Assembly: GCF_040545475.1 (NCBI RefSeq)
Contig: NZ_JBEPMA010000003.1
Location: 1 to 64,000 of the forward strand
Length of the DNA: 64,000 bases
Source of the DNA: Peptoniphilus_A olsenii
Lineage (GTDB): Bacteria; Bacillota; Clostridia; Tissierellales; Peptoniphilaceae
Direction of reading: 5' to 3'
Shown here: positions 37,951 through 46,874 of the stretch, one piece after another
How the letters are laid out: every line of letters begins with the position of its first letter
How positions within the stretch are numbered: the stretch's first letter is position 1
Position numbers and translations under genes: made by a program
The notes under the pieces: model-generated
What the model was told of the DNA's origin: nothing
The model's input: only the letters and a program-made list of their open reading frames with translations
Database searches by the model: none

Positions 37951-39384
37951 TTAGATTTCGTTCATTTTGTTAAATAAATTTGAATATTTATCGTATAATT
38001 CTTTCATGTCTTGTGCACTCATCAATGTAGTAAAAGAAGAATTTTTTAAGTTATTCATATCTTTTAAAATATTATTTCGTATTGAGCCATCTATTGCCAC
38101 AGTTATTGGAGCTATATCTTTTGTTGAATAAATATTTTTAAAAAACATGGTGTCTTCGTTGGCGAAAATATTAAATTTATTGAAATGAAATGCATTTGCG
38201 GCATTGTCTTCTAATAAATAGAATTTAACATTTTCATTTTCTTTCATTATTTTTTCTATATGCTCAAAATGTTTTTTTCTCATTGTAGGATCTAAAGTAA
38301 AGTGTTGCGAACAATATACAATCTTGCCGTTCTCAATATAATTTAAAAGAGAAGATCTAGGCATAATAAATTCGATATTAGATTTTTCAAACACTTCACG
38401 CCAAAGTATTTTTATTTTGGCGATTTCTTTTTTATAAAGTTTATTGTCCCCTTGTACAGAATTTTCTATTTTTTCAATAATATTTCCAGGTAACAAAAAT
38501 TCAAAACCATAATTAGTGTAGAAAATATATTTGTTTTCGGAATAGAAATATTTTCTGAAATTATTTTTAGCCAGTGTTTCTGGGCTAGCAAGTTCTGTAT
38601 ATTTTATAGATTTATCAAAAAATGTTTTTATTGTATAAAAATATTTGAGAACCGTAGACTCATCATATCCATAGGTCATAGTTGACAATTCTTGGGACAA
38701 ACTGAAATTCATAAATACTTCATCTTCTATTACAAGAAATTCATTTTGTGGAAAAAATTCCCCGTCATATATTTCAAGTCCTATGAGAGGATTGCGAGCA
38801 AAATTTCTATATAGAGTGTTATCGTCAACATTTTTTGATTTTACAGGCAAATGTATATTTATTACTTGATTTCTGCCTGAATGCTCTCTTGTAGTGGCAA
38901 AAAGTAGTTCTGCCATTGGACTATTTATGTCAAAGGAAGTCCAGATTTCTATATATTTATTTTTTCGAAGAGAGTCTACAATTATTTTTTTAAATGTATC
39001 GTAAATTTTATGCTCTTCAAATATGAAAAAAGTATCGTTTTTATTAGTTAAATTGACTTCTGTTATTGTATCTTCGTAAGATTTATTGAGCAGATTTTTG
39101 ATTGTACTCTCTAAATGTTTCTTTTTATGGTGACTAGTCTGAAGTGGATTTTTGATACTGAATTCATTAAAGAATTCTTTTTCTTTTCCATCTTCTATTA
39201 TTGAATTTGCAAAAATTTCTGCAAGTTTAATATTAATTTCTAAAATATTTTTATAAGATGGAACTTTCTTGCCACTAGACCATTTGCTTATATATGAAAT
39301 ATCATAACCTAAGATATTAGCTATGGGCGAGAGTTTTACTCCAGAAACATCTATTAATTTTTTTAAAGTTACATGAAAAAGCAT
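37951..39384 (-). CDS. HTH-type regulator with large unrecognised C-terminal region
   Basis: A 477-residue cytosolic protein starting at ATG 39384 behind TGAGGTGAC. Residues about 5-60 look like an XRE-type helix-turn-helix (LSPIANILGYDISYISKWSSG, then KKVPS). The remaining 400 residues have no domain I recognise; they contain no membrane segment and appear mixed alpha/beta (EIWTSFDINSPMAELLFATT, ENVKFYLLEDNAANAFHF). A sensory or effector-binding role is inferred only from the architecture. It is divergent from the oxidase/Etf operon and convergent with the SLH gene; either could be its target. Its own promoter overlaps an inverted repeat that may be an autoregulatory site. Confidence 0.7.
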   Translation of the reverse strand: MLFHVTLKKLIDVSGVKLSPIANILGYDISYISKWSSGKKVPSYKNILEINIKLAEIFANSIIEDGKEKEFFNEFSIKNPLQTSHHKKKHLESTIKNLLNKSYEDTITEVNLTNKNDTFFIFEEHKIYDTFKKIIVDSLRKNKYIEIWTSFDINSPMAELLFATTREHSGRNQVINIHLPVKSKNVDDNTLYRNFARNPLIGLEIYDGEFFPQNEFLVIEDEVFMNFSLSQELSTMTYGYDESTVLKYFYTIKTFFDKSIKYTELASPETLAKNNFRKYFYSENKYIFYTNYGFEFLLPGNIIEKIENSVQGDNKLYKKEIAKIKILWREVFEKSNIEFIMPRSSLLNYIENGKIVYCSQHFTLDPTMRKKHFEHIEKIMKENENVKFYLLEDNAANAFHFNKFNIFANEDTMFFKNIYSTKDIAPITVAIDGSIRNNILKDMNNLKNSSFTTLMSAQDMKELYDKYSNLFNKMNEI

Positions 39385-39412
39385 TTAGTCACCTCATATG
39401 ATAGTTAATTCA

Positions 39413-39441
39413 ATTATAATTTTAAATTGACTAAAAGTCAA
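39413..39441 (-). promoter_or_regulatory. Promoter of the HTH regulator gene overlapping an inverted repeat
   Basis: On the minus strand TTGACT (39441-39436), a 17-base spacer and TATAAT (39418-39413) form a near-consensus promoter. The -35 hexamer is one arm of TTGACT-AAA-AGTCAA (39427-39441). Further AGTCAAT copies lie at 39456-39462 and 39487-39493, offset by 20 and 31 bases, close to two and three helical turns. Confidence 0.7.
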
Positions 39442-39542
39442 TTAAAGCATTCTTTAGTCAATAAGTTTCAATCTAAAATTCTACATAGTCAATCTTTAAA
39501 ATATTATAATAAATATAATGAATTTGGAAAGGAGACCACAAT

Positions 39543-40958
39543 ATGGAAAACTATAATTCTGTAAATGAACAAATAATTGAGCAAATTAAAAGCTCGGTTA
39601 CTGGAAGAGTTTTTGTTGGCGAAGAAATCAATGTTGATTTTTTCCACGATGAAATGCCAATTTATGGCGAAGGTACACCTGATGTACTTGTAGATGCTGT
39701 AAATGCTGAAGAAATTTCAAAAGTTGTTAAAATCTGTAATGAAAACAAAATTCCAGTAATTGCAAGAGGTGCTGGAACAGGCCTTGTTGGAGCTGGCGTT
39801 GCAATTGATAAAGGTGTAATGATTAACATGCAACCTATGAATAAAATTTTAGGTTATGACGAAGAAAACATGGTTGTAAAAGTTCAACCCGGAGTTTTGT
39901 TAAATGATTTAGCTGAAGATTGTCTTTTAAAAGGATATATGTATCCACCTGATCCAGGTGAAAAATTTGCAACACTTGGCGGCAATGTTTCTACTAATGC
40001 TGGTGGAATGCGTGCAGTTAAATATGGTACTACTAGAGATTATGTAAGAGGAATGGAAGTAGTTCTTCCTACTGGAGAAATAACTAGATTTGGTGCAACT
40101 GTATCTAAAACATCTACTGGTTATTCTTTAAAAGACTTAATGATTGGTGCTGAAGGAACTTTGGGAATTATAACAGAGCTTACTCTTAAGATTATTCCTT
40201 CACCTAAAGAAACTATTTCTTTAATAGTTCCTTACGAAAATTTAGACGACTGTATCTCTACAGTTCCAAAATTATTTAAAGCTTATCTAAATCCACAAGC
40301 TATTGAATTTATGGAAAAAGAAATTGTAGAAATGTCTGAAAAATATATTGGAAAAGAAACTTTCCCTAAAACTGTAGAGGGAGTTGAAGCTGCAGCTTTC
40401 CTTCTAATCACTTTTGATGGGGATAATGAAGAATCTCTAAACGATATAATCGAACAAGCTGCTGAAGTTTTACTTGAAGCTGGCGCTATTGATGTACTTG
40501 TAGCTGACACTCCAAATAAAATTAAAGAAGCTTGGGCTGCAAGATCTTCTTTCTTAGAAGCTATTGAGGCTCAAACAAAACTTTTAGACGAATGTGATGT
40601 TGTTGTTCCTATTAATAAAATCGCTCAATACATTTCATATGTAAATGAAATCGGAACTGATTATCCATTTGAAGTAAAATCTTTTGGACACGCAGGCGAT
40701 GGTAATTTACACATTTATGCATGTTCAAATGATATGGAAAAAGATGAATTTATTAAAGTTGTTGACGATTTTATGAATAAAATTTATGGCAAAGCTTATG
40801 AAATGGGTGGTCAAATTTCTGGTGAACATGGAATTGGTCACGGAAAGAAAAAATTCCTTAGAGAATTTGAAGGTGAAGTTAATACTTCACTTATGAGAGG
40901 AATCAAACAAGTCTTCGACCCTAATAATATTCTAAACCCACATAAGGTTGTTAGCTAA
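39543..40958 (+). CDS. GlcD/LctD-type FAD-linked oxidase (probable lactate or 2-hydroxyacid dehydrogenase)
   Basis: A 471-residue protein with a PCMH-type FAD-binding domain (VIARGAGTGLVGAGVAIDKG; PPDPGEKFATLGGNVSTNAGG; KTSTGYSLKDLMIGAEGTLG) and the C-terminal substrate domain with GHAGDGNLHIY and GEHGIGHGKK. It oxidises lactate or another 2-hydroxyacid. Genes for an acyl-CoA dehydrogenase and EtfB/EtfA follow within 11-15 bases each, which fits the electron-confurcating lactate dehydrogenase/Etf arrangement of anaerobes. Start ATG follows AAAGGAG. The exact substrate is inferred. Confidence 0.88.
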   Translation: MENYNSVNEQIIEQIKSSVTGRVFVGEEINVDFFHDEMPIYGEGTPDVLVDAVNAEEISKVVKICNENKIPVIARGAGTGLVGAGVAIDKGVMINMQPMNKILGYDEENMVVKVQPGVLLNDLAEDCLLKGYMYPPDPGEKFATLGGNVSTNAGGMRAVKYGTTRDYVRGMEVVLPTGEITRFGATVSKTSTGYSLKDLMIGAEGTLGIITELTLKIIPSPKETISLIVPYENLDDCISTVPKLFKAYLNPQAIEFMEKEIVEMSEKYIGKETFPKTVEGVEAAAFLLITFDGDNEESLNDIIEQAAEVLLEAGAIDVLVADTPNKIKEAWAARSSFLEAIEAQTKLLDECDVVVPINKIAQYISYVNEIGTDYPFEVKSFGHAGDGNLHIYACSNDMEKDEFIKVVDDFMNKIYGKAYEMGGQISGEHGIGHGKKKFLREFEGEVNTSLMRGIKQVFDPNNILNPHKVVS

Positions 40959-40973
40959 AGGTAGGAGGAACAA

Positions 40974-42110
40974 ATGCCGTATTTAATTTCAGAAGAAGCA
41001 CAAGATCTTCTACAAGATGTTAGAAAATTTTGTGAAAATGAAGTAGTAGACACATGTATTGAAGCAGATAAAACAGGAGAGTGGCCAAGAGAATTGTACG
41101 AAAAGGCTGCTGAACAAGGTTATCTTCAACTTGAAATTCCTGAGGAATTTGGTGGAGTTGGACTTTCTAGAATTGATGTAGCTGCATTGTTTGAAGAAAT
41201 GGCTAAAGCTGATGCTGGTTTTGCCACAACAATTTCTGCATCAGGACTAGGTATGAAACCTGTTTTAATTGCTGGTACTGACGAACAAAAACAATATATT
41301 TGTGATCTTATTATGGACGGTGGTCTTGGAGCATTCTGTCTAACAGAACCAGGAGCAGGGTCTGATGCATCTGCAGGTACAACTACAGCTGTACTTGATG
41401 GAGATGAATGGGTGCTTAATGGTCGTAAATGTTTTATAACAAATGGAGCAGTAGCTTCTTTTTATTGTGTAGTTGCATCAACTGATAAATCAAAAGGAGT
41501 TAAAGGACTTTCTATGTTTTTAGTTCCAGCAACAGCACCTGGGCTTTCTGCTGGAAAAGAAGAAGACAAAATGGGAATTAGATCTTCAAATACTACAGAT
41601 GTTGTGCTTGAAGATTGTAGAATTCCTGCATCTAATATAATTGGAAAAGAAGGCGAAGGGTTTAAAATTGCAATGCAAACTCTTGACCAAGCAAGAGCTT
41701 GGATGGGATGTTTATCAGTTGGAATTGCCCAAAGAGGAATTGATGAAGCTCTTAAATATACAAAAGAAAGAGTTCAATTTGGAAAACCAATAATAAAAAA
41801 TCAATCTTTACAATTTAAACTTGCGGATATGGATATTAAAACCGAAGTAGCAAGACAAATGGTTGCAAATGCTCTTACTAGAATGGACGAAGGTCTTGAC
41901 TATTCTAGAGAGTCTGCAATAGCTAAATGCTATGCATCAGATATAGCTATGGAAGTTGCATCTGAAGCTATTCAAGCATTTGGAGGATATGGCTACAGTA
42001 GAGAATATCCTGTAGAAAAATTACTTCGTGATGCAAAAATCTTCCAAATATTTGAAGGAACAAACGAAATTTTAAGAATCGTAGTTGCCAACAACTTGAT
42101 GAGGAGATAA
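40974..42110 (+). CDS. Acyl-CoA dehydrogenase (butyryl-CoA dehydrogenase-like)
   Basis: A 378-residue flavoprotein with the two family signatures: FCLTEPGAGSDASAGTTTA near residue 123 and the C-terminal QAFGGYGYSREYPVEKLLRD, with the catalytic Glu in IFEGTNEILR. It probably reduces crotonyl-CoA (or acrylyl-CoA) with electrons from Etf, in butyrate- or propionate-type fermentation. RBS is AGGAGG, 15 bases after the oxidase gene; etfB starts 1 base after its stop. Confidence 0.93.
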   Translation: MPYLISEEAQDLLQDVRKFCENEVVDTCIEADKTGEWPRELYEKAAEQGYLQLEIPEEFGGVGLSRIDVAALFEEMAKADAGFATTISASGLGMKPVLIAGTDEQKQYICDLIMDGGLGAFCLTEPGAGSDASAGTTTAVLDGDEWVLNGRKCFITNGAVASFYCVVASTDKSKGVKGLSMFLVPATAPGLSAGKEEDKMGIRSSNTTDVVLEDCRIPASNIIGKEGEGFKIAMQTLDQARAWMGCLSVGIAQRGIDEALKYTKERVQFGKPIIKNQSLQFKLADMDIKTEVARQMVANALTRMDEGLDYSRESAIAKCYASDIAMEVASEAIQAFGGYGYSREYPVEKLLRDAKIFQIFEGTNEILRIVVANNLMRR

Positions 42111-42111
42111 T

Positions 42112-42879
42112 ATGAATATTTTAGTATTTGTTAAAGAAGTGCCAGATGATTCAGTGGCAGTTTCTGTAAAAGAAAATAAAGCAGACACAGAAAATATAAC
42201 TCCTGTTGTCAATGCTTTTGACACATATTCTTTAGAAATGGGCGCAAGACTAAAAGAAAAAGAAGGTGGAGAAGTAACTGTACTTTCAATAGGAGGGGAG
42301 TCAGTTAAAAATTCTCTAAAAAACTGTCTTGCAGTTGGAGCAGACAATGCTTATTTTGTAGAATATGAAAATTATAAAAAACTTGACCCAAGATCAATTG
42401 CAATGACACTTATAAATGCAAAAGAAAGACTTGAAGAAGAAAAAGGTAAATTTGATTTATTCTGTTTTGGAAAAGAAACAACTGATTATGAAGCTTCGCA
42501 AGTAGGCGTTTACTTTGCCGAAAAGCTAGGTATTGGCTCAATAACTAACATAATTAGTATGGAAGTTGATGGAGAAACTCTAACTACAGAACAAGAAACA
42601 GAAGAAGGAAAAAGAGTAGTAGAGACAACACTTCCATGTGCTGTAACTATTACAAAACCAGATTATGATCCTAGATATGCAACTATTAAGAGCAAGATGG
42701 CAGCTAGAAGAAAAGAAATTCCTGCCCTTGAAGTTGAAGTATCTGACGAAAATCTTCATGAAATAGTACAAGAATTTGAACCAGCAAAAAGAGAAGCTGG
42801 GGTAAAAATAGTTGAAGAAGATACAGAAGTTGCAGTTGCAAGAGCTATTGAGATTATGAAAAAAGAAAAAGCAATTTAA
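42112..42879 (+). CDS. etfB: Electron transfer flavoprotein, beta subunit
   Basis: A 255-residue EtfB with the NILVFVKEVPDD start, a CFGKETTDYEASQVG segment, the nucleotide-binding ARRKEIP region after the KSKMA stretch, and a C-terminal arm that wraps EtfA. Together with EtfA it shuttles (and in anaerobes may bifurcate) electrons between NADH, ferredoxin and the acyl-CoA and lactate dehydrogenases encoded upstream. Stop and next start are 10 bases apart. Confidence 0.95.
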   Translation: MNILVFVKEVPDDSVAVSVKENKADTENITPVVNAFDTYSLEMGARLKEKEGGEVTVLSIGGESVKNSLKNCLAVGADNAYFVEYENYKKLDPRSIAMTLINAKERLEEEKGKFDLFCFGKETTDYEASQVGVYFAEKLGIGSITNIISMEVDGETLTTEQETEEGKRVVETTLPCAVTITKPDYDPRYATIKSKMAARRKEIPALEVEVSDENLHEIVQEFEPAKREAGVKIVEEDTEVAVARAIEIMKKEKAI

Positions 42880-42889
42880 GGAGGGCGAG

Positions 42890-43858
42890 ATGAAAAATAT
42901 TTTAGTATATATAGAAGTAGAACAAGGCTCTCCAAATAAATTAAGTTTAGAAACACTGTCAAAAGCGTCAGAAATCGCAAAAGAATTATCAGCGAAGTCT
43001 GTAGCAGTAGTTATTGAAAATATAAATGAAGATGGTGTAAATAAATTAAAAGGTGCGGGAGCAGATGTAATTGTAAAAACTAATAGAGAAGAATATTCTC
43101 CAGAAGATTTTGCAAATATTATAGCTAAAGTTGCTGCGAAAAATGAAATTAAAACTATATTGATACCAGGCTCCTTAAACGGTAAAGATGTAGCGGCATA
43201 CCTTAGTGCAAAACTTGACACAGTTTCAATTACAAATGTTTGTGATATAAAAGTACAAGGCGATGAGTTAACATTTATTAGCCCAACATATGGTGGTACA
43301 GTTTTAACTGAAATGAAATTAAATACTGATACTTATGTAGCCACTGTTAGAAGCGGATCTTTTGAGAAGAGAGAAGATTTAAACGGTGCGGGCGAAGTAG
43401 TAGAAGAAGAAATTCCCAAAGATGATATCAAAGCCATAATTAAAGATGTCATCAAAGCCGCTGGCGCAGACATTAATTTGGAAGATGCTCCCGTAATTGT
43501 TACCTGTGGAAGAGGAGCTTCAACTGGTAAATCATTTGAACTTGTAAATAAATTAGCACAAGTATTGGACGCACCTATTTCAGGCACAAGACCTGTAATA
43601 GATGATGGTATACTTCCAAAAACTTCTCAAATTGGTCAATCTGGAAAAATTGTTTCTCCAGATTTATATATTGGATGTGGTGTGAGTGGAGCAGTGCAAC
43701 ACATCTCTGGTATGAAAGCATCAAAATTTATTGTAGCTATAAATAAAGACGAAGATGCGCCAATCTTTGAAATGGCAGATGTTGGTATAGTTGGAGATTG
43801 TGAAAAGATTTTACCTCTTTTCATAGAAGAAATTGAGAAAATCAAATCTGAAAATTAA
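42890..43858 (+). CDS. etfA: Electron transfer flavoprotein, alpha subunit
   Basis: A 322-residue EtfA. The C-terminal FAD domain is complete: GRGASTGKSFELVNKLA, ISGTRPVIDDG, QIGQSGKIVSPDLYIGCGVS and AINKDEDAPIFEMADVGIVGD. It lacks the extra N-terminal ferredoxin-like domain of some LctC proteins. RBS is GGAGGGCGAG. It is the last gene of the four-gene operon. Confidence 0.95.
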   Translation: MKNILVYIEVEQGSPNKLSLETLSKASEIAKELSAKSVAVVIENINEDGVNKLKGAGADVIVKTNREEYSPEDFANIIAKVAAKNEIKTILIPGSLNGKDVAAYLSAKLDTVSITNVCDIKVQGDELTFISPTYGGTVLTEMKLNTDTYVATVRSGSFEKREDLNGAGEVVEEEIPKDDIKAIIKDVIKAAGADINLEDAPVIVTCGRGASTGKSFELVNKLAQVLDAPISGTRPVIDDGILPKTSQIGQSGKIVSPDLYIGCGVSGAVQHISGMKASKFIVAINKDEDAPIFEMADVGIVGDCEKILPLFIEEIEKIKSEN

Positions 43859-43883
43859 TTTAACATGAGCAAATAACTTAAGT

Positions 43884-43930
43884 CTTGGCTTTTAAAAAAT
43901 GTCAAGGTCCAAGAAAGCCAAGGCGTTTTT
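43884..43930 (+). terminator. Probable terminator of the oxidase/Etf operon
   Basis: CTTGGCTTT (43884-43892) and AAAGCCAAG (43914-43922) pair across a 21-base loop, followed by GCGTTTTTA. Confidence 0.6.
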
Positions 43931-43951
43931 ATAGAACACAAGGAGCTAGAT

Positions 43952-44305
43952 ATGAATTATTTAAAAGAATTTGTCATTCTCGTTGTTTGTTTGTTTCTGG
44001 GAGTAATTACAAGACATATAATTGATTTTCCTATACCTGAGGCGGTATATGGAATGATTTATTTATTCATAGCTCTTAATTTCAAAATTTTGACACCCGA
44101 TGAAATTAGAGCTACATCAGATGGAATATTGATGAATTTATCATTATTATTTGTGCCAGTTGGTGTTGGTATAATGACTGAATACGACACTATCAGAGGC
44201 AAAACATTATTAATTGTATGTTTAATTGTAGTATCTACAGCACTTACAATGGGAATTACGGGAAAGGTAGTTGAACTATTGCAAAGGAGGAGAAAAGATG
44301 TTTGA
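43952..44305 (+). CDS. lrgA: LrgA/CidA-family holin-like membrane protein
   Basis: A 117-residue protein with four hydrophobic segments and the LrgA pattern (FPIPEAVYGMIYLF; LLFVPVGVGIMTEYD). LrgA and LrgB form a membrane pair implicated in control of murein hydrolase activity and, in other bacteria, in pyruvate or glycolate movement. RBS is AAGGAG. It overlaps lrgB by 8 bases. Confidence 0.88.
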   Translation: MNYLKEFVILVVCLFLGVITRHIIDFPIPEAVYGMIYLFIALNFKILTPDEIRATSDGILMNLSLLFVPVGVGIMTEYDTIRGKTLLIVCLIVVSTALTMGITGKVVELLQRRRKDV

Positions 44306-44990
44306 TAATAAATACTTTGGCATTATACTCATCTTCGCAACCTTTGAAATAGGTAAATATATTAATTCAAAAGTAAAAAGTCCAATTGCAAACCCCCTAC
44401 TAATATCGATTGGACTTTGCATATTATTTTTGAAAATAACAAAAATCCCTTATGAATCCTTTAAACAAGGCGGAGATTTTATCGCGTTTTTTATAGCTCC
44501 AGCCACAGTAGCGATGGTTTTATCACTATATGAAAACCTAGACGAATTAAAGAAAAATATAGTACCTATAATTGGAGGAACATTAGTTGGAAGTATTTTT
44601 GCAATGCTATTTGCCATTTTTGCTTTTAAAACCCTAGGCTTTGACAAAAATATTACAACTTCTGTTACACCTCAATCAATTACAACGGCAATTGCAGTTT
44701 CACTATCAGGAGAATATGGTGGAAACACAGCCCTTACAGCAATTTCTGTTGTAATAAGAGGAGTTACTGGTGCGGTAATAGCACCCATTATTATCAAAAT
44801 CTTTAGAATTAAAGATCCAGTTGCTCAAGGGATAGGTATTGGAACATCCGCTCATGCTGTAGGAACCAGCGAAGCAAGAAGAATTGGTGAAATCCAAGGT
44901 GCCATGAGTGGACTTTCAATTGCAGTGGCAGGTCTTATGACAGTTTTCTTGATGCCAATTGCAGTAAGTATTATAGAAAAAATATTTTAA
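44298..44990 (+). CDS. lrgB: LrgB/CidB-family membrane protein
   Basis: A 230-residue protein with about seven hydrophobic segments. The start is ATG 44298 behind AAAGGAGG; the frame is open 9 codons upstream but without a site. Family motifs are SVTPQSITTAIAVSLSGEYGG and GIGTSAHAVGTSEA. It is translated with lrgA (8-base overlap). Confidence 0.93.
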   Translation: MFDNKYFGIILIFATFEIGKYINSKVKSPIANPLLISIGLCILFLKITKIPYESFKQGGDFIAFFIAPATVAMVLSLYENLDELKKNIVPIIGGTLVGSIFAMLFAIFAFKTLGFDKNITTSVTPQSITTAIAVSLSGEYGGNTALTAISVVIRGVTGAVIAPIIIKIFRIKDPVAQGIGIGTSAHAVGTSEARRIGEIQGAMSGLSIAVAGLMTVFLMPIAVSIIEKIF

Positions 44991-45020
44991 CAAAGAAAAC
45001 ATATAAAATAACCACACTTC

Positions 45021-45046
45021 AGGTCGGCTCAATAGCCGGCCTTTTA
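45021..45046 (+). terminator. Rho-independent terminator of lrgAB
   Basis: AGGTCGGCT (45021-45029) and AGCCGGCCT (45034-45042), one wobble pair, then TTT. Confidence 0.75.
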
Positions 45047-45117
45047 AATTAAATAAAAACATATAAAAATCCCACTTGCTTAATTAAATAATAGGATTAT
45101 ATAGATTTTTTACATAT

Positions 45118-45160
45118 AAAAAAATCGAATTAAAGCATGATGCTCAATTCGATTTTTAAA
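45118..45160. terminator. Hairpin terminator for the minus-strand SH3 gene
   Basis: AAATCGAATT and AATTCGATTT arms (about 45120-45131 and 45146-45157) with an inner AGCAT/ATGCT stem, flanked by A- and T-runs, so it can act in both directions. Confidence 0.8.
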
Positions 45161-45176
45161 ATTCACAATATTTTAT

Positions 45177-46745
45177 CTAGTTTAAAGTTTTGTCAGAAAT
45201 CCAACCAGTAAACACTTCGTCAGTTTTTGTATCTTTTGCTTCTACATAACACCAAACTCTTTCACTGCCTTCTATTTTTGTTTCTGTGATATATAGCTCG
45301 GTATTTTTTTCTAAAACTCTTAATATATTAGAGTTGACGCTTGGCTCTTCTCTCAAATTAGCTTTTTCAGTGACTACTTTCTTATAATTGTGCATAAGAT
45401 TTTCTGCCCTTTTAGCCATTACAGCTGGAGTGTCGCTGCTGGATTTTTTTTCAAACTCTTCTTTGGAGTTTAAATCGTCTACTAATTTTTTATCATTTTC
45501 TATTTCTTTTTTTAAATTTGTCACTCTAGCTGAGTCATTGACGACATCAAGATATGAGTTCAAAAGAGTCAATGCGTCTTCTTTTTTACCTTCTGAAGAT
45601 AACTTTTCTGCATCCATTATCGTGATATTTTCAATTTCAGTTAGATTTGTTGTCGCTAATGTGAAATTCTTTTTATCTTCGGATATCACTTTTTTAAAAT
45701 TATAAGCTGCATTTATATATTTTTGTTGCTTCATTAATTCCATACCTCTTTCAAAATGGTTATTAGAATTAATAAGTTTCTTGAGGGCATCTATTTCTAG
45801 TCCAAGATTAGAAGTGCCCCTTTCATTTACATTTTCATATATTTTAAGTGCTTCTGTATATTCTCCTGTAGTAATTAAAGAGTTTGCCTTTTCTATATTT
45901 TTTTCGCTTCTGACTTTAGTTGCAGATCTAATTCCAAAAAGTGCTAATATCAAGAGTATCATGACACCAATTAAAGATAAAAATATTTTTTTGCCGCCAA
46001 TCATTGGTATTGAATTTTTGGTGTTAGAATTAGTCCTGTCAATTTTTATTGAGTCATTTGTAGGTGCAATTTTTGAAAGATTAGTTTTAGTTAAATGAGT
46101 TTTTATTCTATTTAACTTTTCTTCTTCATTTAAAGTACCTAAATTTGTTGTTTCCAAAATATTTAACATTTTGGCATTTATTAAAGGTTCAGTGAGATTG
46201 TTTAATACAAAAGATTTATTTCTATTGCAAAAATTACACTCTTCATCTTCTTTTAAATTAACTGCTCCACAAACACATCTCCAATAGTCGATGTGATTTT
46301 CACCATAGGTTTTGATTTCGTCACCTATGTGATTTTTGATATTTTGACGTTTTCTTTCAGGTATGACGGGAAGCTTTTGTTCAAAACTTTGATTTGTCAT
46401 GACATGTTCTTTTTTTTCAGTTTCATACGAAGATATATATAAATCTATCGCTCGTACCTTGTCAAATCTATCATCTAAGGGTATTGGTTCAAGATAATAT
46501 CTAGAATGGGGATTAATATTTACAATCCTTTTGAAATAAAACTCCTCTTCGTTGAATAAATATCTTTTGTCTTGTCCTTTGAATTTAACAGCGAATTCTA
46601 TGCTTTTAATAAATTCATCTGAAAGATTTAACACGTCTATTACCATTGAAAAATCACCACCAATTAGTTCAGCGTTAGCTATTTGAATAATATCGGTGGG
46701 ATTGAAATGAATATTTGTGGGCAAGGTCCTAAAGCTTGTATCCAT
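45177..46745 (-). CDS. Zinc-ribbon, membrane-anchored TPR-like protein with C-terminal SH3 domain
   Basis: A 522-residue protein starting at ATG 46745 behind AAGGAGGG. The parts in order are: a beta-rich N-terminal domain (about 1-125); a zinc ribbon CVCGAVNLKEDEECNFC (about 158-175); a hydrophilic linker; one membrane segment (about 255-272, FLSLIGVMILLILALF); a helical TPR-like region (about 280-430); and a bacterial SH3 domain at the C-terminus (KVVTEKANLREEPSVNSNIL). The zinc ribbon side should be cytosolic and the SH3 side outside, facing the wall. No specific function is recognised. Confidence 0.8.
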   Translation of the reverse strand: MDTSFRTLPTNIHFNPTDIIQIANAELIGGDFSMVIDVLNLSDEFIKSIEFAVKFKGQDKRYLFNEEEFYFKRIVNINPHSRYYLEPIPLDDRFDKVRAIDLYISSYETEKKEHVMTNQSFEQKLPVIPERKRQNIKNHIGDEIKTYGENHIDYWRCVCGAVNLKEDEECNFCNRNKSFVLNNLTEPLINAKMLNILETTNLGTLNEEEKLNRIKTHLTKTNLSKIAPTNDSIKIDRTNSNTKNSIPMIGGKKIFLSLIGVMILLILALFGIRSATKVRSEKNIEKANSLITTGEYTEALKIYENVNERGTSNLGLEIDALKKLINSNNHFERGMELMKQQKYINAAYNFKKVISEDKKNFTLATTNLTEIENITIMDAEKLSSEGKKEDALTLLNSYLDVVNDSARVTNLKKEIENDKKLVDDLNSKEEFEKKSSSDTPAVMAKRAENLMHNYKKVVTEKANLREEPSVNSNILRVLEKNTELYITETKIEGSERVWCYVEAKDTKTDEVFTGWISDKTLN

Positions 46746-46822
46746 TTAGGCCCTCCTTTCACAATCATAATAATTATAATATAATTTGTCTATATTTACA
46801 ATGATTGAGCGAATTTGCTTGC

Positions 46823-46851
46823 TTTACTAATTTTTGACTTTAATTTATAAT
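46823..46851 (+). promoter_or_regulatory. Promoter for the gene cluster starting at 46875
   Basis: TTTACT (46823-46828), a 17-base spacer and TATAAT (46846-46851), 24 bases before the start codon. Confidence 0.6.
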
Positions 46852-46874
46852 AGATTTATACTGTGGAGGAGATT

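Noticed and set aside
39505..39520. A strong promoter for the oxidase operon at the two TATAAT-like hexamers.
   Set aside because: TATAAT is present but no acceptable -35 lies 16-18 bases upstream, so it was not listed separately.
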